A DNA stretch of 12,309 bases from an uncultured bacterium (GTDB taxonomy: Bacteria; Actinomycetota; UBA4738; HRBIN12), in assembly GCA_937881155.1 (NCBI GenBank), contig CALGFI010000224.1, forward strand, positions 1 through 12,309, written 5' to 3'. The stretch's first letter is position 1. Each line of letters begins with the position of its first letter. This document shows positions 1-6,228 of the stretch, one piece after another. The notes under the pieces are model-generated. The model did no database searches. It worked only from the letters and a program-made list of their open reading frames with translations, and was not told where the DNA came from. The position numbers were made by a program, and so were the translations under genes.

Positions 1-149
1 CCGAGGCGACCGTTCGAACGCGGGCGCGCCTGAACATCCAGAGCGATGCGGACGCATACACGGTCCGGTTGGAGCTCGACGCGGGCGAGGGCGAGGACGT
101 CGGATGGTCGCGCCGGTGGGACCGCCGAATCGAACGAGACCTGCAGTAG
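1..149 (+). CDS. C-terminal end of a probable CocE/NonD-family hydrolase (5' end outside window)
   Basis: An open frame enters from the left edge (codons from position 3) and ends at TAG 147-149, giving 48 visible residues. It has GC-rich third positions and a beta-strand-like pattern (RARLNIQSDADAYTVRLELD) that ends in WSRRWDRRIERDLQ. The ending, an aromatic/Arg-rich strand followed by an R-D-L-x tail, resembles the jelly-roll C-terminus of CocE/NonD (X-Pro dipeptidyl-peptidase S15-like) serine hydrolases, which often finish with W-x-x-x-I-P-R-D-L. The alpha/beta-hydrolase core and catalytic triad are not in the window, so the family call rests on this tail alone and could be wrong. The gene converges with the minus-strand beta-propeller lipoprotein gene. 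I see no clear terminator hairpin between them. Confidence 0.5.
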   Translation, partial: EATVRTRARLNIQSDADAYTVRLELDAGEGEDVGWSRRWDRRIERDLQ

Positions 150-158
150 CGACTCGGT

Positions 159-252
159 CTAGTTCGCGCCCACTTTGTTCCAGATCTTCCTCAGCAGCTC
201 CTCCATCCGTTGGGCGCTGTCCTTCGACTCGCCGCTCCCGGGCGTCGCGTCA
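159..252 (-). other. Out-of-frame coding-like tail of the beta-propeller lipoprotein gene
   Basis: Just beyond the TGA of the lipoprotein gene (250-252), a different minus-strand frame stays open for about 31 codons to TAG 159-161. It reads ADATPGSGESKDSAQRMEEL and then LLRKIWNKVGAN. 29 of 32 codons end in G or C, like the real genes here, and the product looks like a flexible linker followed by an amphipathic helix. No suitable start codon or ribosome-binding site is present, since the only ATG would give about 15 residues. A single-base skip near 253-255 would fuse it to the propeller's last blade. The simplest reading is an indel, natural or from assembly, that truncated the lipoprotein by about 31 residues. 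A chance open frame is possible. Confidence 0.45.
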
Positions 253-1566
253 GCGAGGTGACCAGGTCGCGAACGAACCGGCCATCACCCGCACGGGCGC
301 GCCGGGCGGTCGCACCGATTGCACCCAGACGCCTTCCTCACCGGCTTCGTTGATGCCGGCGTAGGCGAACGCGCTCCCGTCGGGAGCCCACAGGCTCATG
401 CTCTGCGCGTACTGCTCGAAGAACGGCAGGTAGTCGCGGCCGAACGTCTGGCTGGGATAGAAGCGAAGCGACGTGAGCGTTTCGTTCCCGCCCCACACGG
501 CCCACCGGAACCAGACCTGCCCCGCATCCTCCTCCGGTAGTAGATGGAGCAGACGGTCGCCTCGGGGACTCCAGAAGAACGCCGGGACGAAGCTCGACGA
601 CACCTGCTCGATGTCGCCGGTGGCGAGATCGATCACGGACAGTGGTTGCACATCGTTCGCGCCTTCCAGGACCTGGAACGCGATGCGGCTCCCGTCTGGG
701 TTCACGACGAACGAGATGGAGCCCGAGAACGAGAGGAGATCGTCGGCGCGCGCTCGCGCGACGTCCTGCACGACGAGATGCTGACCGGTCGGCCTGCCGG
801 CCGCGTAGACGAAGTTCGTGCCGTCGGCCGTCCACACGGGTGCGCGGAACGAACCGGGTCGAGAGTTCACCGTGACGAGCGATCCGTCGAGGCTCAGCCG
901 CTCCAACCGATCGAACCCGACGTGCACGAGCAGCTCCCGGCCCGTCGGATCCCACGACAGGTAGAAGGGGTCGCCGCCGTCCAGACGCGTTGCCTCGGTG
1001 CCTCCTGCCTCGACGTCGACGACGCCGAGCTGGATACCGTCGCCTTGCGGCGAGCCGAGGAACGCGATGCGCGAGGATGTCGGATCCCACGAAAGGTAGA
1101 AGGGCGCGACCGTCGTCGACGCCTCGGTCCGTTCCGCCCCCCGCGCCGTCGTCGTCACGAGCGTCGCCGCCGGCTCGCCAGTCGTCGCGTCGAGGCTGAC
1201 CCACGCGACGCGGGAACCGTCTGGGGACCACGTCGGTTGCACCACCAGACTCTCGCCCTGGACGACCTCTGCGAGGACGATGGCGTCCGATCCGTCGGGC
1301 GCGACGTTGACGAGGTTGCCCGCCTCGTCGATCACCATGAGCCGACCGCCGAGCGACGCGGGGACGCGCCCCTCCGACGACGGCACGGGTGATACCCCAG
1401 GCGAGGTCTCGGTCGGAGACGCGGGTGGAGAGCCGACGTCCACGTCCGGCAGATCCGTGTCGTCGCCAGGCGACGTGCACGCCGCCGCGGCAAGCACGAA
1501 CGCGAGGGCGAGGGCTCGCGATCGTCGCAGGGTTCTCGCCGAACCGGCCGCGCGTGAGCGCATCAC
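250..1566 (-). CDS. TolB-like beta-propeller lipoprotein, C-terminus apparently lost by a frame change
   Basis: Encodes 438 residues. The N-terminus has Arg residues, a hydrophobic stretch (about 18-29) and a relaxed lipobox ending at Cys30, followed by a Pro/Ser/Thr-rich linker to about residue 70, so it is probably a lipoprotein on the outer face of the membrane. The rest carries PD40/WD40-like repeats with the W-S/D-P-D/T-G-x-x-hydrophobic signature near 113, 160, 205, 245, 290, 332, 393 and 435 (for example PTWSPDGSRVAWVS), fitting a TolB-type propeller. No catalytic residues are seen, so the role is binding or scaffolding at a guess. The frame ends FATWSPR-TGA, but a coding-like tail continues out of frame to 159 (see that entry). 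GTG 1566 and ATG 1563 are both possible starts; ATG 1563 lies 7 nt past a TANNNT element. The gene begins 10 bp after the oxygenase gene and is probably its operon partner. Confidence 0.85.
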   Translation of the reverse strand: MMRSRAAGSARTLRRSRALALAFVLAAAACTSPGDDTDLPDVDVGSPPASPTETSPGVSPVPSSEGRVPASLGGRLMVIDEAGNLVNVAPDGSDAIVLAEVVQGESLVVQPTWSPDGSRVAWVSLDATTGEPAATLVTTTARGAERTEASTTVAPFYLSWDPTSSRIAFLGSPQGDGIQLGVVDVEAGGTEATRLDGGDPFYLSWDPTGRELLVHVGFDRLERLSLDGSLVTVNSRPGSFRAPVWTADGTNFVYAAGRPTGQHLVVQDVARARADDLLSFSGSISFVVNPDGSRIAFQVLEGANDVQPLSVIDLATGDIEQVSSSFVPAFFWSPRGDRLLHLLPEEDAGQVWFRWAVWGGNETLTSLRFYPSQTFGRDYLPFFEQYAQSMSLWAPDGSAFAYAGINEAGEEGVWVQSVRPPGAPVRVMAGSFATWSPR

Positions 1567-1570
1567 GGCG

Positions 1571-1576
1571 ACCGTA
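1571..1576 (-). promoter_or_regulatory. -10 element (TACGGT), possible leaderless promoter for the lipoprotein gene
   Basis: TACGGT fits the actinobacterial -10 consensus TANNNT and is followed by 7 nt and then ATG 1563, the spacing expected if transcription starts at the start codon. No Shine-Dalgarno sequence or good -35 box is seen. The gene also follows the oxygenase gene by only 10 bp, so this would be an internal promoter. Confidence 0.3.
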
Positions 1577-2200
1577 TCAACTCGGCGCGTCGGGCGGGTG
1601 CGCCATCCGGAGCGCGGTCGAGCACCGAACGCCCCGCTCCGGCCCGTACACAGCGTGGTACGGGCGTCCGTCGCGACCGCCGGCCAGGCCGGGTCCGCGC
1701 ATCAGCGTCACGCCACGGGCACGCGCCGTCCACGTTTCGACCACGTCGCCCTGGCGCGACGCGCGAACCTCGAATCGTGCTGAGCCGATGACCGTGAAGA
1801 CGGCGACGAGCCGCCGATACCATCGACCGTCCATGTGCGCCGTCACGCCAACGGAGCCGGGCCGATACACGCCCACTCCCGCCTCGTTCGGCCGCCACGT
1901 CGCCAAGCCGCGCACGCCTTCGCCGTCCGTGCGGACGCGTTCGGTGAACTCGCCAACCAGCGTTTGGATGCACGGGAAGCCGGCGAACGGCGACTCGACG
2001 TCGAACCCGTCGATCTCCATGCGGACCTTCGCCGTTCCGAACTCGCCGGACATCGTTCGGAGCGGCCCGCCACGGATCTCGTCCCACAGCTCGGCTGCGA
2101 ATCGCTCGTCGAGCACGTCGTCGAGGTGCGAGAACCCGTCGGATGCCGTCCGGCGGAGCGCGTTCGACAGATCGACGCCGTTCGCGAGCGCCCCTATCAC
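1577..2200 (-). CDS. 2-oxoglutarate/Fe(II)-dependent oxygenase-like protein
   Basis: The 207-residue product has the facial-triad pattern of 2OG-Fe(II) oxygenases: H122-x-D124 in VTAHMDGRWYRRLVAVFTV, a distal H182 in RPYHAVYGPERG, and Arg192 or Arg198 placed to bind 2-oxoglutarate. The segment from 122 to 198 reads as the double-stranded beta-helix core. The carboxylate at position 124 points to hydroxylation or oxidation rather than halogenation, because halogenases of this fold carry Gly or Ala there. The substrate is unknown. I chose GTG 2198-2200 as start because it overlaps the TGA of the upstream protease gene (GTGA), implying translational coupling; the frame upstream of it runs through the protease gene and is not protein-like. 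It starts 10 bp before the lipoprotein gene and is probably co-transcribed with it. It could also be a divergent cupin-type enzyme, but the ordered H-x-D...H...R pattern argues for an oxygenase. Confidence 0.72.
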   Translation of the reverse strand: MIGALANGVDLSNALRRTASDGFSHLDDVLDERFAAELWDEIRGGPLRTMSGEFGTAKVRMEIDGFDVESPFAGFPCIQTLVGEFTERVRTDGEGVRGLATWRPNEAGVGVYRPGSVGVTAHMDGRWYRRLVAVFTVIGSARFEVRASRQGDVVETWTARARGVTLMRGPGLAGGRDGRPYHAVYGPERGVRCSTALRMAHPPDAPS

Positions 2201-2946
2201 TCGAAGCCCGGCAGATGCTGTCGGAACAGGATGTAGCCGAGGCCGGCGCCGACGTCGAGCAGGAGGTGCGCGACCACGATCGGCCACACTCGTCTCGTCC
2301 TCGAGAAGACGGTTCCGAAGAGCGCTCCCATCGCCAGGTTGCCGAGGAACCCACCCCACCCCTGGTACAGGTGGTACGTCCCGCGCAACAGAGCGCTCGC
2401 GCCGACCGACGCGCTCTCCGTGAGACCGAGCTGCCGCAGCCGCGTGACGAGGTAGGCGACGACCACGACCTCCTCGAGCAGCGCCGCCTCGGTGGCGTTC
2501 AGCACGAGCACCGGCACCGTCCACCAGTGCCCCAGCGGCGGCACCGGGACGACGAACCGGTTCACGCCGAGCTCAACGGCCGCGAGGTACACCCCGATGC
2601 CGGCGAGTCCGACGACGGCGAACAATGCGATGCCGTGCACCACGTCGTCGCGCACGCGGTCGGCGCGGAGGCCTAGCGCACCAATACCCTCGCCGCTCCG
2701 GCGCACCAGGTACACGACGAGCCACACCGGCGCGAGCCCGAACAGCGATCCGAGCACCTGCCGAGCGAGCATCGTGCTCTGCGAGACCGACGCGACACGT
2801 GCGCCCCGCACCGGGAACTCGAACAGCGTGAGGATCGCGAACACGGCGCTCGCGAGCAGCGACAGGGAGAGCACGACCAGCGTCTCCTCGGCGAGCGTTC
2901 GCCGCGGCAGGGGCGGCGCGTCCCGCCGATGCTCGTTCGTGCGCAT
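2197..2946 (-). CDS. CPBP-family intramembrane metalloprotease (Rce1/Abi-like)
   Basis: A 249-residue polytopic membrane protein with hydrophobic segments near 22-42, 64-82, 103-125, 141-158, 200-213 and 222-240. The three CPBP (Rce1/Abi, formerly CAAX protease) motifs are visible: Glu158-Glu159 in ATEAALLEEVVVVAYL, Arg188 with His192 in LLRGTYHLYQGW, and His227 with Asp231 in VAHLLLDVG. The Arg of the usual EExxxR motif is Val here. I start at ATG 2944-2946; the frame runs further upstream, but that part is low-complexity and overlaps the divergent gene. A TANNNT element lies 6 nt before the ATG, suggesting a leaderless transcript. Members of this family cleave prenylated proteins or process peptides within the membrane; the target here is unknown. 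The stop overlaps the start of the oxygenase gene. Confidence 0.85.
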   Translation of the reverse strand: MRTNEHRRDAPPLPRRTLAEETLVVLSLSLLASAVFAILTLFEFPVRGARVASVSQSTMLARQVLGSLFGLAPVWLVVYLVRRSGEGIGALGLRADRVRDDVVHGIALFAVVGLAGIGVYLAAVELGVNRFVVPVPPLGHWWTVPVLVLNATEAALLEEVVVVAYLVTRLRQLGLTESASVGASALLRGTYHLYQGWGGFLGNLAMGALFGTVFSRTRRVWPIVVAHLLLDVGAGLGYILFRQHLPGFE

Positions 2947-2952
2947 GGCGCA

Positions 2953-2958
2953 AGCGTA
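2953..2958 (-). promoter_or_regulatory. -10 element (TACGCT) for the CPBP protease gene, likely leaderless
   Basis: On the minus strand TACGCT is followed by exactly 6 nt and then ATG 2946. This matches TANNNT plus the usual distance to a transcription start at the A of the ATG, and no Shine-Dalgarno sequence precedes the gene. No -35 box is recognisable. It sits back to back with a TAGGAT on the other strand. Confidence 0.4.
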
Positions 2959-2969
2959 CGGCGGGTGCG

Positions 2970-2975
2970 TAGGAT
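2970..2975 (+). promoter_or_regulatory. -10-like element (TAGGAT) for the divergent FAD oxidoreductase gene
   Basis: TAGGAT fits TANNNT and lies in the only non-coding gap between two divergent genes, which must hold a plus-strand promoter unless it lies inside the protease gene. The expected transcription start is near 2982, giving a leader of several tens of bases to the preferred GTG start. No convincing -35 is present. Confidence 0.3.
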
Positions 2976-3034
2976 GCGCGCCGACGTGGATGCCGGCCGG
3001 TGAGCGAAGCGAACGTCGTGTGGCCGGCCTTACC

Positions 3035-4264
3035 GTGACGGCCAACGGCGGAAAGGACACGCGCGACGTCGCCGACGTCGTCGTCGTCGGCGCCGGCACG
3101 ATCGGCGGGTGGGCATCGTGGTTCGCCAGACGGAACGGCGCCAAGCGCGTCGTGGTTATCGAACGCGACCTCGCCGGACAGGGAGCGAGCAGCCGTGCCG
3201 CCGGGATCGTTCGGGCGCAAGGCGGAACGCGTGAAGCCGTCGCCCTGGGCCGATGGTCGATCGACTTCTACAACCGACAGCACGATCTGCTGGGCACCGA
3301 TTCCGGGTTCCGCGAGCTCGGCTACCTCCTCCTCGCCGTGACGAGCAGGGACGAACGCGAGGGACGCGAGCGCGTGGCGATGCAGCGCGCGGACGGGCTC
3401 GACGCGCGGTGGCTCGGCGTCGACGAGGCCGTCGAGCTCAACCCGACACTGGCGCCGAACGGGTTCCGCGGCGCCTCGTACGTCGCGACCGACGGACACA
3501 TCGATCCGCCGCGCAACGTACGCGCGTACTCGCTCGCGATGCAGCGCTCGAAGGTCGATCTGCGCGAGCGGACGGCGTTCACCGGACTTCGTTGCTCCGG
3601 TCCGCGTGTCGTGGGCGTCGAGACGAGCGCCGGCCCGATCGCGACCGAACGCGTGATCCTCACCGGCGGGCCCGCGCTCCGCGCGGTCGGGAGGATCGCC
3701 GGTGCGACGATCCCGGCCGGGGGCGCGCGCCATCAGGTGGCCGTTTCGGAGCCGCACGACGCGTTCGGCGTCGACCGGCTTCCGATGGTCTTCGACGTCG
3801 GCGCCGGGCTGTACTGGCGGCTCGAGGAGGGCGGCTTGCTGTGGGGCATGAGCAACCCGGATGAGAGGCCGGGGCGAGCGCGAACGATCGACTGGACGTA
3901 CCTGAGGAGGATGCAGCGACGGTTGCGGCGATTCGTTCCGGTGACCGGCGACCTCGGCATCCGAAAGGTGTGGGCGGCGACGATCGACTACACGCCCGAC
4001 CATCTACCGATCATCGGGCCGCTCATCACGAGCGACGGAGAGGGGGTCGACGGGACGGTTGTCGCGTCGGCGGCCGGTCACGGGATGATGTGGGGACCCG
4101 CCGTCGCGAAGGTCGCGGCCGACCTGGCGGTCAAAGGCCGGACGAGCGTCGTCGATGTAAGCGGGTTCGGTTTGGATCGGTTCGACGAGCAGGGACGGTC
4201 GCCTTCGTACGACCCGATCGCCCTGCCGTTTCCGATCGACCTGTCCGACGATCCCGAGGAGTGA
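3035..4264 (+). CDS. FAD-dependent oxidoreductase, DAO family (sarcosine oxidase beta-like)
   Basis: About 409 residues. The N-terminus has an FAD-binding Rossmann fold (DVVVVGAGTIGGWASWFARR, then VVVIERD) and the GASSRAAGIVRAQGG segment typical of SoxB/dimethylglycine-dehydrogenase-like DAO enzymes, where flavin contacts lie. The C-terminus carries the second FAD motif (TPDHLPIIGPL and GHGMMWGPAVAKVAADL) and ends FGLDRF, as in that family. It probably oxidises a secondary or N-methylated amine or amino acid in the cytoplasm; the substrate is not predictable. No SoxA, SoxD, SoxG or folate-binding partner lies beside it, so it probably works alone. The start is uncertain: GTG 3035, GTG 3020 and ATG 2990 share the frame and none has a good ribosome-binding site. 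I chose GTG 3035 because it leaves a normal short lead before the Rossmann strand. It converges with the pirin gene, with a gap of only 6 bp. Confidence 0.85.
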   Translation: MTANGGKDTRDVADVVVVGAGTIGGWASWFARRNGAKRVVVIERDLAGQGASSRAAGIVRAQGGTREAVALGRWSIDFYNRQHDLLGTDSGFRELGYLLLAVTSRDEREGRERVAMQRADGLDARWLGVDEAVELNPTLAPNGFRGASYVATDGHIDPPRNVRAYSLAMQRSKVDLRERTAFTGLRCSGPRVVGVETSAGPIATERVILTGGPALRAVGRIAGATIPAGGARHQVAVSEPHDAFGVDRLPMVFDVGAGLYWRLEEGGLLWGMSNPDERPGRARTIDWTYLRRMQRRLRRFVPVTGDLGIRKVWAATIDYTPDHLPIIGPLITSDGEGVDGTVVASAAGHGMMWGPAVAKVAADLAVKGRTSVVDVSGFGLDRFDEQGRSPSYDPIALPFPIDLSDDPEE

Positions 4265-4270
4265 GGATCG

Positions 4271-4978
4271 CTACCGCAACGCGACGTCGACGAGGATCAG
4301 CTCGGACACGTCGTTCGCCGAGACCCGGACCGACGACTGGTCGGTGATCTGTGCCGCGTCGCCCGTCTGCATCTGCTCGCCGTTGGCGTCGACGTCGCCC
4401 TCGATCACGTAGAGATACGCGCCGCGTTCCCGGCCAAGCTCCTGCTCGACCGACGCTCCTTCGTTCAGCCGCGACACGAATACGTGCGCGTCCTGGTGAA
4501 CCCGAACCGCTGCGCCGCCGTCGCCGCTGATCGCCTTCAGCATCCGGTCCGTGCGGTCGGCGGCCGTGAACACCTTCTGCTCCACGCCGGGCTCGAGTCC
4601 GCGTTCGTTCGGCATGATCCAGATCTGGATGAACCGCATCGGCTCGGTCTCGGACGCGTTCTGCTCCGAATGCCACGCGCCACTGCCGAGCGTCATCCGC
4701 TGCACCGAACCCGCCGGCAGCGGGCCGGGTGCGCCGCCGACGTTGTCCTCGTGACGGAACGAGCCCTCGACGACGTACGTGAGCCCCTCGATATCCCGGT
4801 GCGGATGCAGTGGCCAGATCGCGCCGGGGATCAGTCGATCATCGTTGAAGACGCGCATCGTGCCGAAGCTCGTGTACTCGGGGTCGTAGTACGTGTCGAA
4901 CGAGAAGTGCCAGCGCGCCCGGAACCAACCACCCTCGACGTCGGAGATCTCCTTGTCGCGCCGAACCTTGATCGCCAT
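4271..4978 (-). CDS. Pirin-family bicupin protein (YhhW-like)
   Basis: A 235-residue protein of normal pirin length. The N-terminal cupin holds the metal ligands His58 and His60 (WPLHPHRDIEGLTYVVEG) and His103 with Glu105 (GAWHSEQN), matching the His-His-His-Glu set known from human pirin and bacterial YhhW. These proteins bind Fe(II) or similar metals; some are quercetin dioxygenases and others act as redox-sensing co-regulators. The C-terminal cupin (about 150-235; GAYLYVIEGDVDANGEQ) lacks obvious ligands, as usual. The start is ATG 4976-4978, which opens the well-conserved IKVRRDKEI stretch; no strong ribosome-binding site is visible. The gene follows the RAM-domain gene by 16 bp and is probably co-transcribed with it, suggesting control by, or joint response with, a small-molecule sensor. 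The enzymatic role here is inference. Confidence 0.93.
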   Translation of the reverse strand: MAIKVRRDKEISDVEGGWFRARWHFSFDTYYDPEYTSFGTMRVFNDDRLIPGAIWPLHPHRDIEGLTYVVEGSFRHEDNVGGAPGPLPAGSVQRMTLGSGAWHSEQNASETEPMRFIQIWIMPNERGLEPGVEQKVFTAADRTDRMLKAISGDGGAAVRVHQDAHVFVSRLNEGASVEQELGRERGAYLYVIEGDVDANGEQMQTGDAAQITDQSSVRVSANDVSELILVDVALR

Positions 4979-4994
4979 CGCGCGGTCCGCGCGG

Positions 4995-5228
4995 CTAGAA
5001 CTGCAAGACGGGGCAGGTCAGCGTGCGCGTGACGCCCTCGACCGACTGGATGGGCATGACGATCGCTTTGGCGAGCTCGTCGAGATCCGCCGCCTCGCCG
5101 CGAGCGATCACGTCGTAGGGACCCGTGACGCCGTCGGCCTGCATGATGCCTTTGATGCCCGAGATCTCCCGTGTGACGTGATTCGCCCTGCCGACCTCGG
5201 TCTGGATCAGGATGTACGCGCTGACCAC
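4995..5228 (-). CDS. Stand-alone Lrp/AsnC ligand-binding (RAM) domain protein
   Basis: A 77-residue protein matching only the effector-binding RAM domain of Lrp/AsnC regulators. It opens SAYILIQTEVGRANHVT, carries VTGPYDVIARGEA in the middle and ends VEGVTRTLTCPVLQF. There is no helix-turn-helix and no room for one, so it does not bind DNA by itself. Such single-domain proteins form dimers to octamers, bind amino acids or similar ligands, and are common in actinobacteria and archaea. The GTG start (5226-5228) is supported by a strong Shine-Dalgarno GAGGGGGG (5235-5242) 6 nt upstream. It lies 48 nt after the kinase gene and 16 nt before pirin. A -10-like TACGAT at 5259-5264 may give it its own promoter. 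Confidence 0.9.
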   Translation of the reverse strand: MVSAYILIQTEVGRANHVTREISGIKGIMQADGVTGPYDVIARGEAADLDELAKAIVMPIQSVEGVTRTLTCPVLQF

Positions 5229-5234
5229 GGCGAA

Positions 5235-5242
5235 CCCCCCTC
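5235..5242 (-). promoter_or_regulatory. Ribosome-binding site (GAGGGGGG) fixing the GTG start of the RAM-domain gene
   Basis: The purine run GAGGGGGG on the minus strand ends 6 nt before GTG 5228. It is one of the few strong Shine-Dalgarno sequences in the window and decides the start of the 77-residue protein. Confidence 0.65.
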
Positions 5243-5258
5243 GTGCTGGCCGGCAGCC

Positions 5259-5264
5259 ATCGTA
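5259..5264 (-). promoter_or_regulatory. -10-like element (TACGAT) upstream of the RAM-domain/pirin pair
   Basis: TACGAT fits TANNNT and lies in the 48-nt gap after the kinase stop, with the ribosome-binding site downstream. No -35 TTGNCA is seen at the proper distance. Read-through from the sugar operon is an alternative. Confidence 0.25.
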
Positions 5265-5276
5265 CTCGGAACCGAT

Positions 5277-6209
5277 TCACGCCGTTTGCTCGAGCGCGCC
5301 GATGGCCTCCTCCATCGTCGGCTGAGCCGCGGTGCCCCCGAGCGCCCGCCCCGACAGCGACGCGCACGCGACCGCGAGCGCCAGACACCGGTCGAGCGAC
5401 CAGCCGCGAAGCCGTCCGGCGATGAACCCCGCGGCGAAGGTCGCCCCGGCCCCCGTCGTGTCGACGACGTCGATGGGGATCGCCTCAGAGCGGACGACCT
5501 GATCGCCCCACATCGCGAGGCCGCCGCCCTGTCCGAACTTCACGGCGACGACCGTGCCGTGTTCGGCCAGCGCCTCGGCCGCGACGTCCACATCGTCGAC
5601 ACCCGTGATCGCGCGGATCTCGATCGAGTTCGCGAACAACATGTCGGTCTCGGCCAGAAGGTCGAACAGACCGCCGTTCCAGTTCCCCGTCGGATCCCGG
5701 TTCGGATCGACAGACGTCGACGCACCCGCGTGATGCGCCCGTTCGAAGAGTTCCCGGAGGTCCGGACGGAGCGACTCCTGAAGGTAGAGAGACGAGACGT
5801 GCACGTGCCTGCTGGACGACAGCACCGCACGGTCGACGTGGCTCTCGTCCAACGCGGCGATCGTGCCGACGTCGGTCATGACCGCCTCGGCCTCGTCGCG
5901 CTTCACCACGATCGACAGGCCCGTGGTGCGCTCGGGATCGACAACGACACCGGTCGTGTCGACGCCGTGCGCGTCGAGAGACTCGACGACGAACCGTCCG
6001 AACGCGTCGTCGCCGACGATGCCGGCGAACGCGACGTCGAGGCCGAGTGTCGCCGCGCCGCACGCCGCGATTCCGCCCGAACCGCCGAGAGTGAGTACGG
6101 ACCGCTGGACCAGGCGCTCGCCCTCTTCGAACTCCGGGAGCCGGTCCGCGGAAACGATCAGGTCCGGCTTCGCGTCACCCAGAACCAACAGGTCGAACGC
6201 TCGAGCCAC
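5277..6209 (-). CDS. PfkB-family carbohydrate kinase homologue lacking the catalytic Asp
   Basis: A 310-residue ribokinase/PfkB-fold protein of normal length. The first signature is present (LGGSGGIAACGAATLGLDVA, then GIVGDDAFGRF), as are the NxxE motif (NSIE), the VKFGQGG strand and the C-terminal signature DTTGAGATFAAGF. In active members that signature reads DTxGAGD, and its last Asp is the base that activates the sugar hydroxyl. Here the codon is GCG (Ala256, plus-strand 5442-5444), two substitutions away from any Asp codon, so a single miscall does not explain it. The protein may be inactive, regulatory or mechanistically unusual. The place at the end of a beta-glucoside uptake cluster suggests a role with the imported or released sugar. 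The GTG start (6207-6209) lies 6 nt after a TAGGCT -10 element, suggesting a leaderless transcript; it also follows the membrane-protein gene by 19 bp, so operon read-through is equally possible. Confidence 0.87.
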   Translation of the reverse strand: MARAFDLLVLGDAKPDLIVSADRLPEFEEGERLVQRSVLTLGGSGGIAACGAATLGLDVAFAGIVGDDAFGRFVVESLDAHGVDTTGVVVDPERTTGLSIVVKRDEAEAVMTDVGTIAALDESHVDRAVLSSSRHVHVSSLYLQESLRPDLRELFERAHHAGASTSVDPNRDPTGNWNGGLFDLLAETDMLFANSIEIRAITGVDDVDVAAEALAEHGTVVAVKFGQGGGLAMWGDQVVRSEAIPIDVVDTTGAGATFAAGFIAGRLRGWSLDRCLALAVACASLSGRALGGTAAQPTMEEAIGALEQTA

Positions 6210-6215
6210 GACAAG

Positions 6216-6221
6216 AGCCTA
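6216..6221 (-). promoter_or_regulatory. -10 element (TAGGCT), possible leaderless promoter for the PfkB gene
   Basis: In the 19-bp gap after the membrane-protein gene, TAGGCT (TANNNT) is followed by exactly 6 nt and then the GTG start at 6209. No Shine-Dalgarno sequence is present. The spacing is the same as upstream of the CPBP protease gene. Confidence 0.4.
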
Positions 6222-6228
6222 ATCCCGG

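Noticed and set aside
250..262. Programmed +1 frameshift (prfB-like) in the lipoprotein gene
   Set aside because: The stop context UGA-C fits, but there is no upstream Shine-Dalgarno-like stimulator at the right spacing, and the P-site tRNA would mispair after slipping; a plain indel is simpler.
544..1392. Plus-strand open frame opposite the beta-propeller lipoprotein
   Set aside because: Charged low-complexity product, a mirror of the propeller gene's codon bias.
2201..2524. N-terminal extension of the oxygenase frame up to an ATG at 2524
   Set aside because: The extra part is Arg/Gly/Ala-rich and lies inside the CPBP gene in another frame; the GTG overlapping the CPBP stop is the better start.
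2947..3144. N-terminal extension of the CPBP protease frame to 3144
   Set aside because: It would overlap the FAD oxidoreductase's Rossmann fold on the other strand and reads as low-complexity Pro/Thr/Arg sequence; a TANNNT sits exactly before ATG 2946.
4249..4270. Inverted repeat CGATCC...GGATCG at the convergent stops of the FAD and pirin genes
   Set aside because: Only 6-bp arms with a 10-nt loop and no U tract; too weak to call a terminator.
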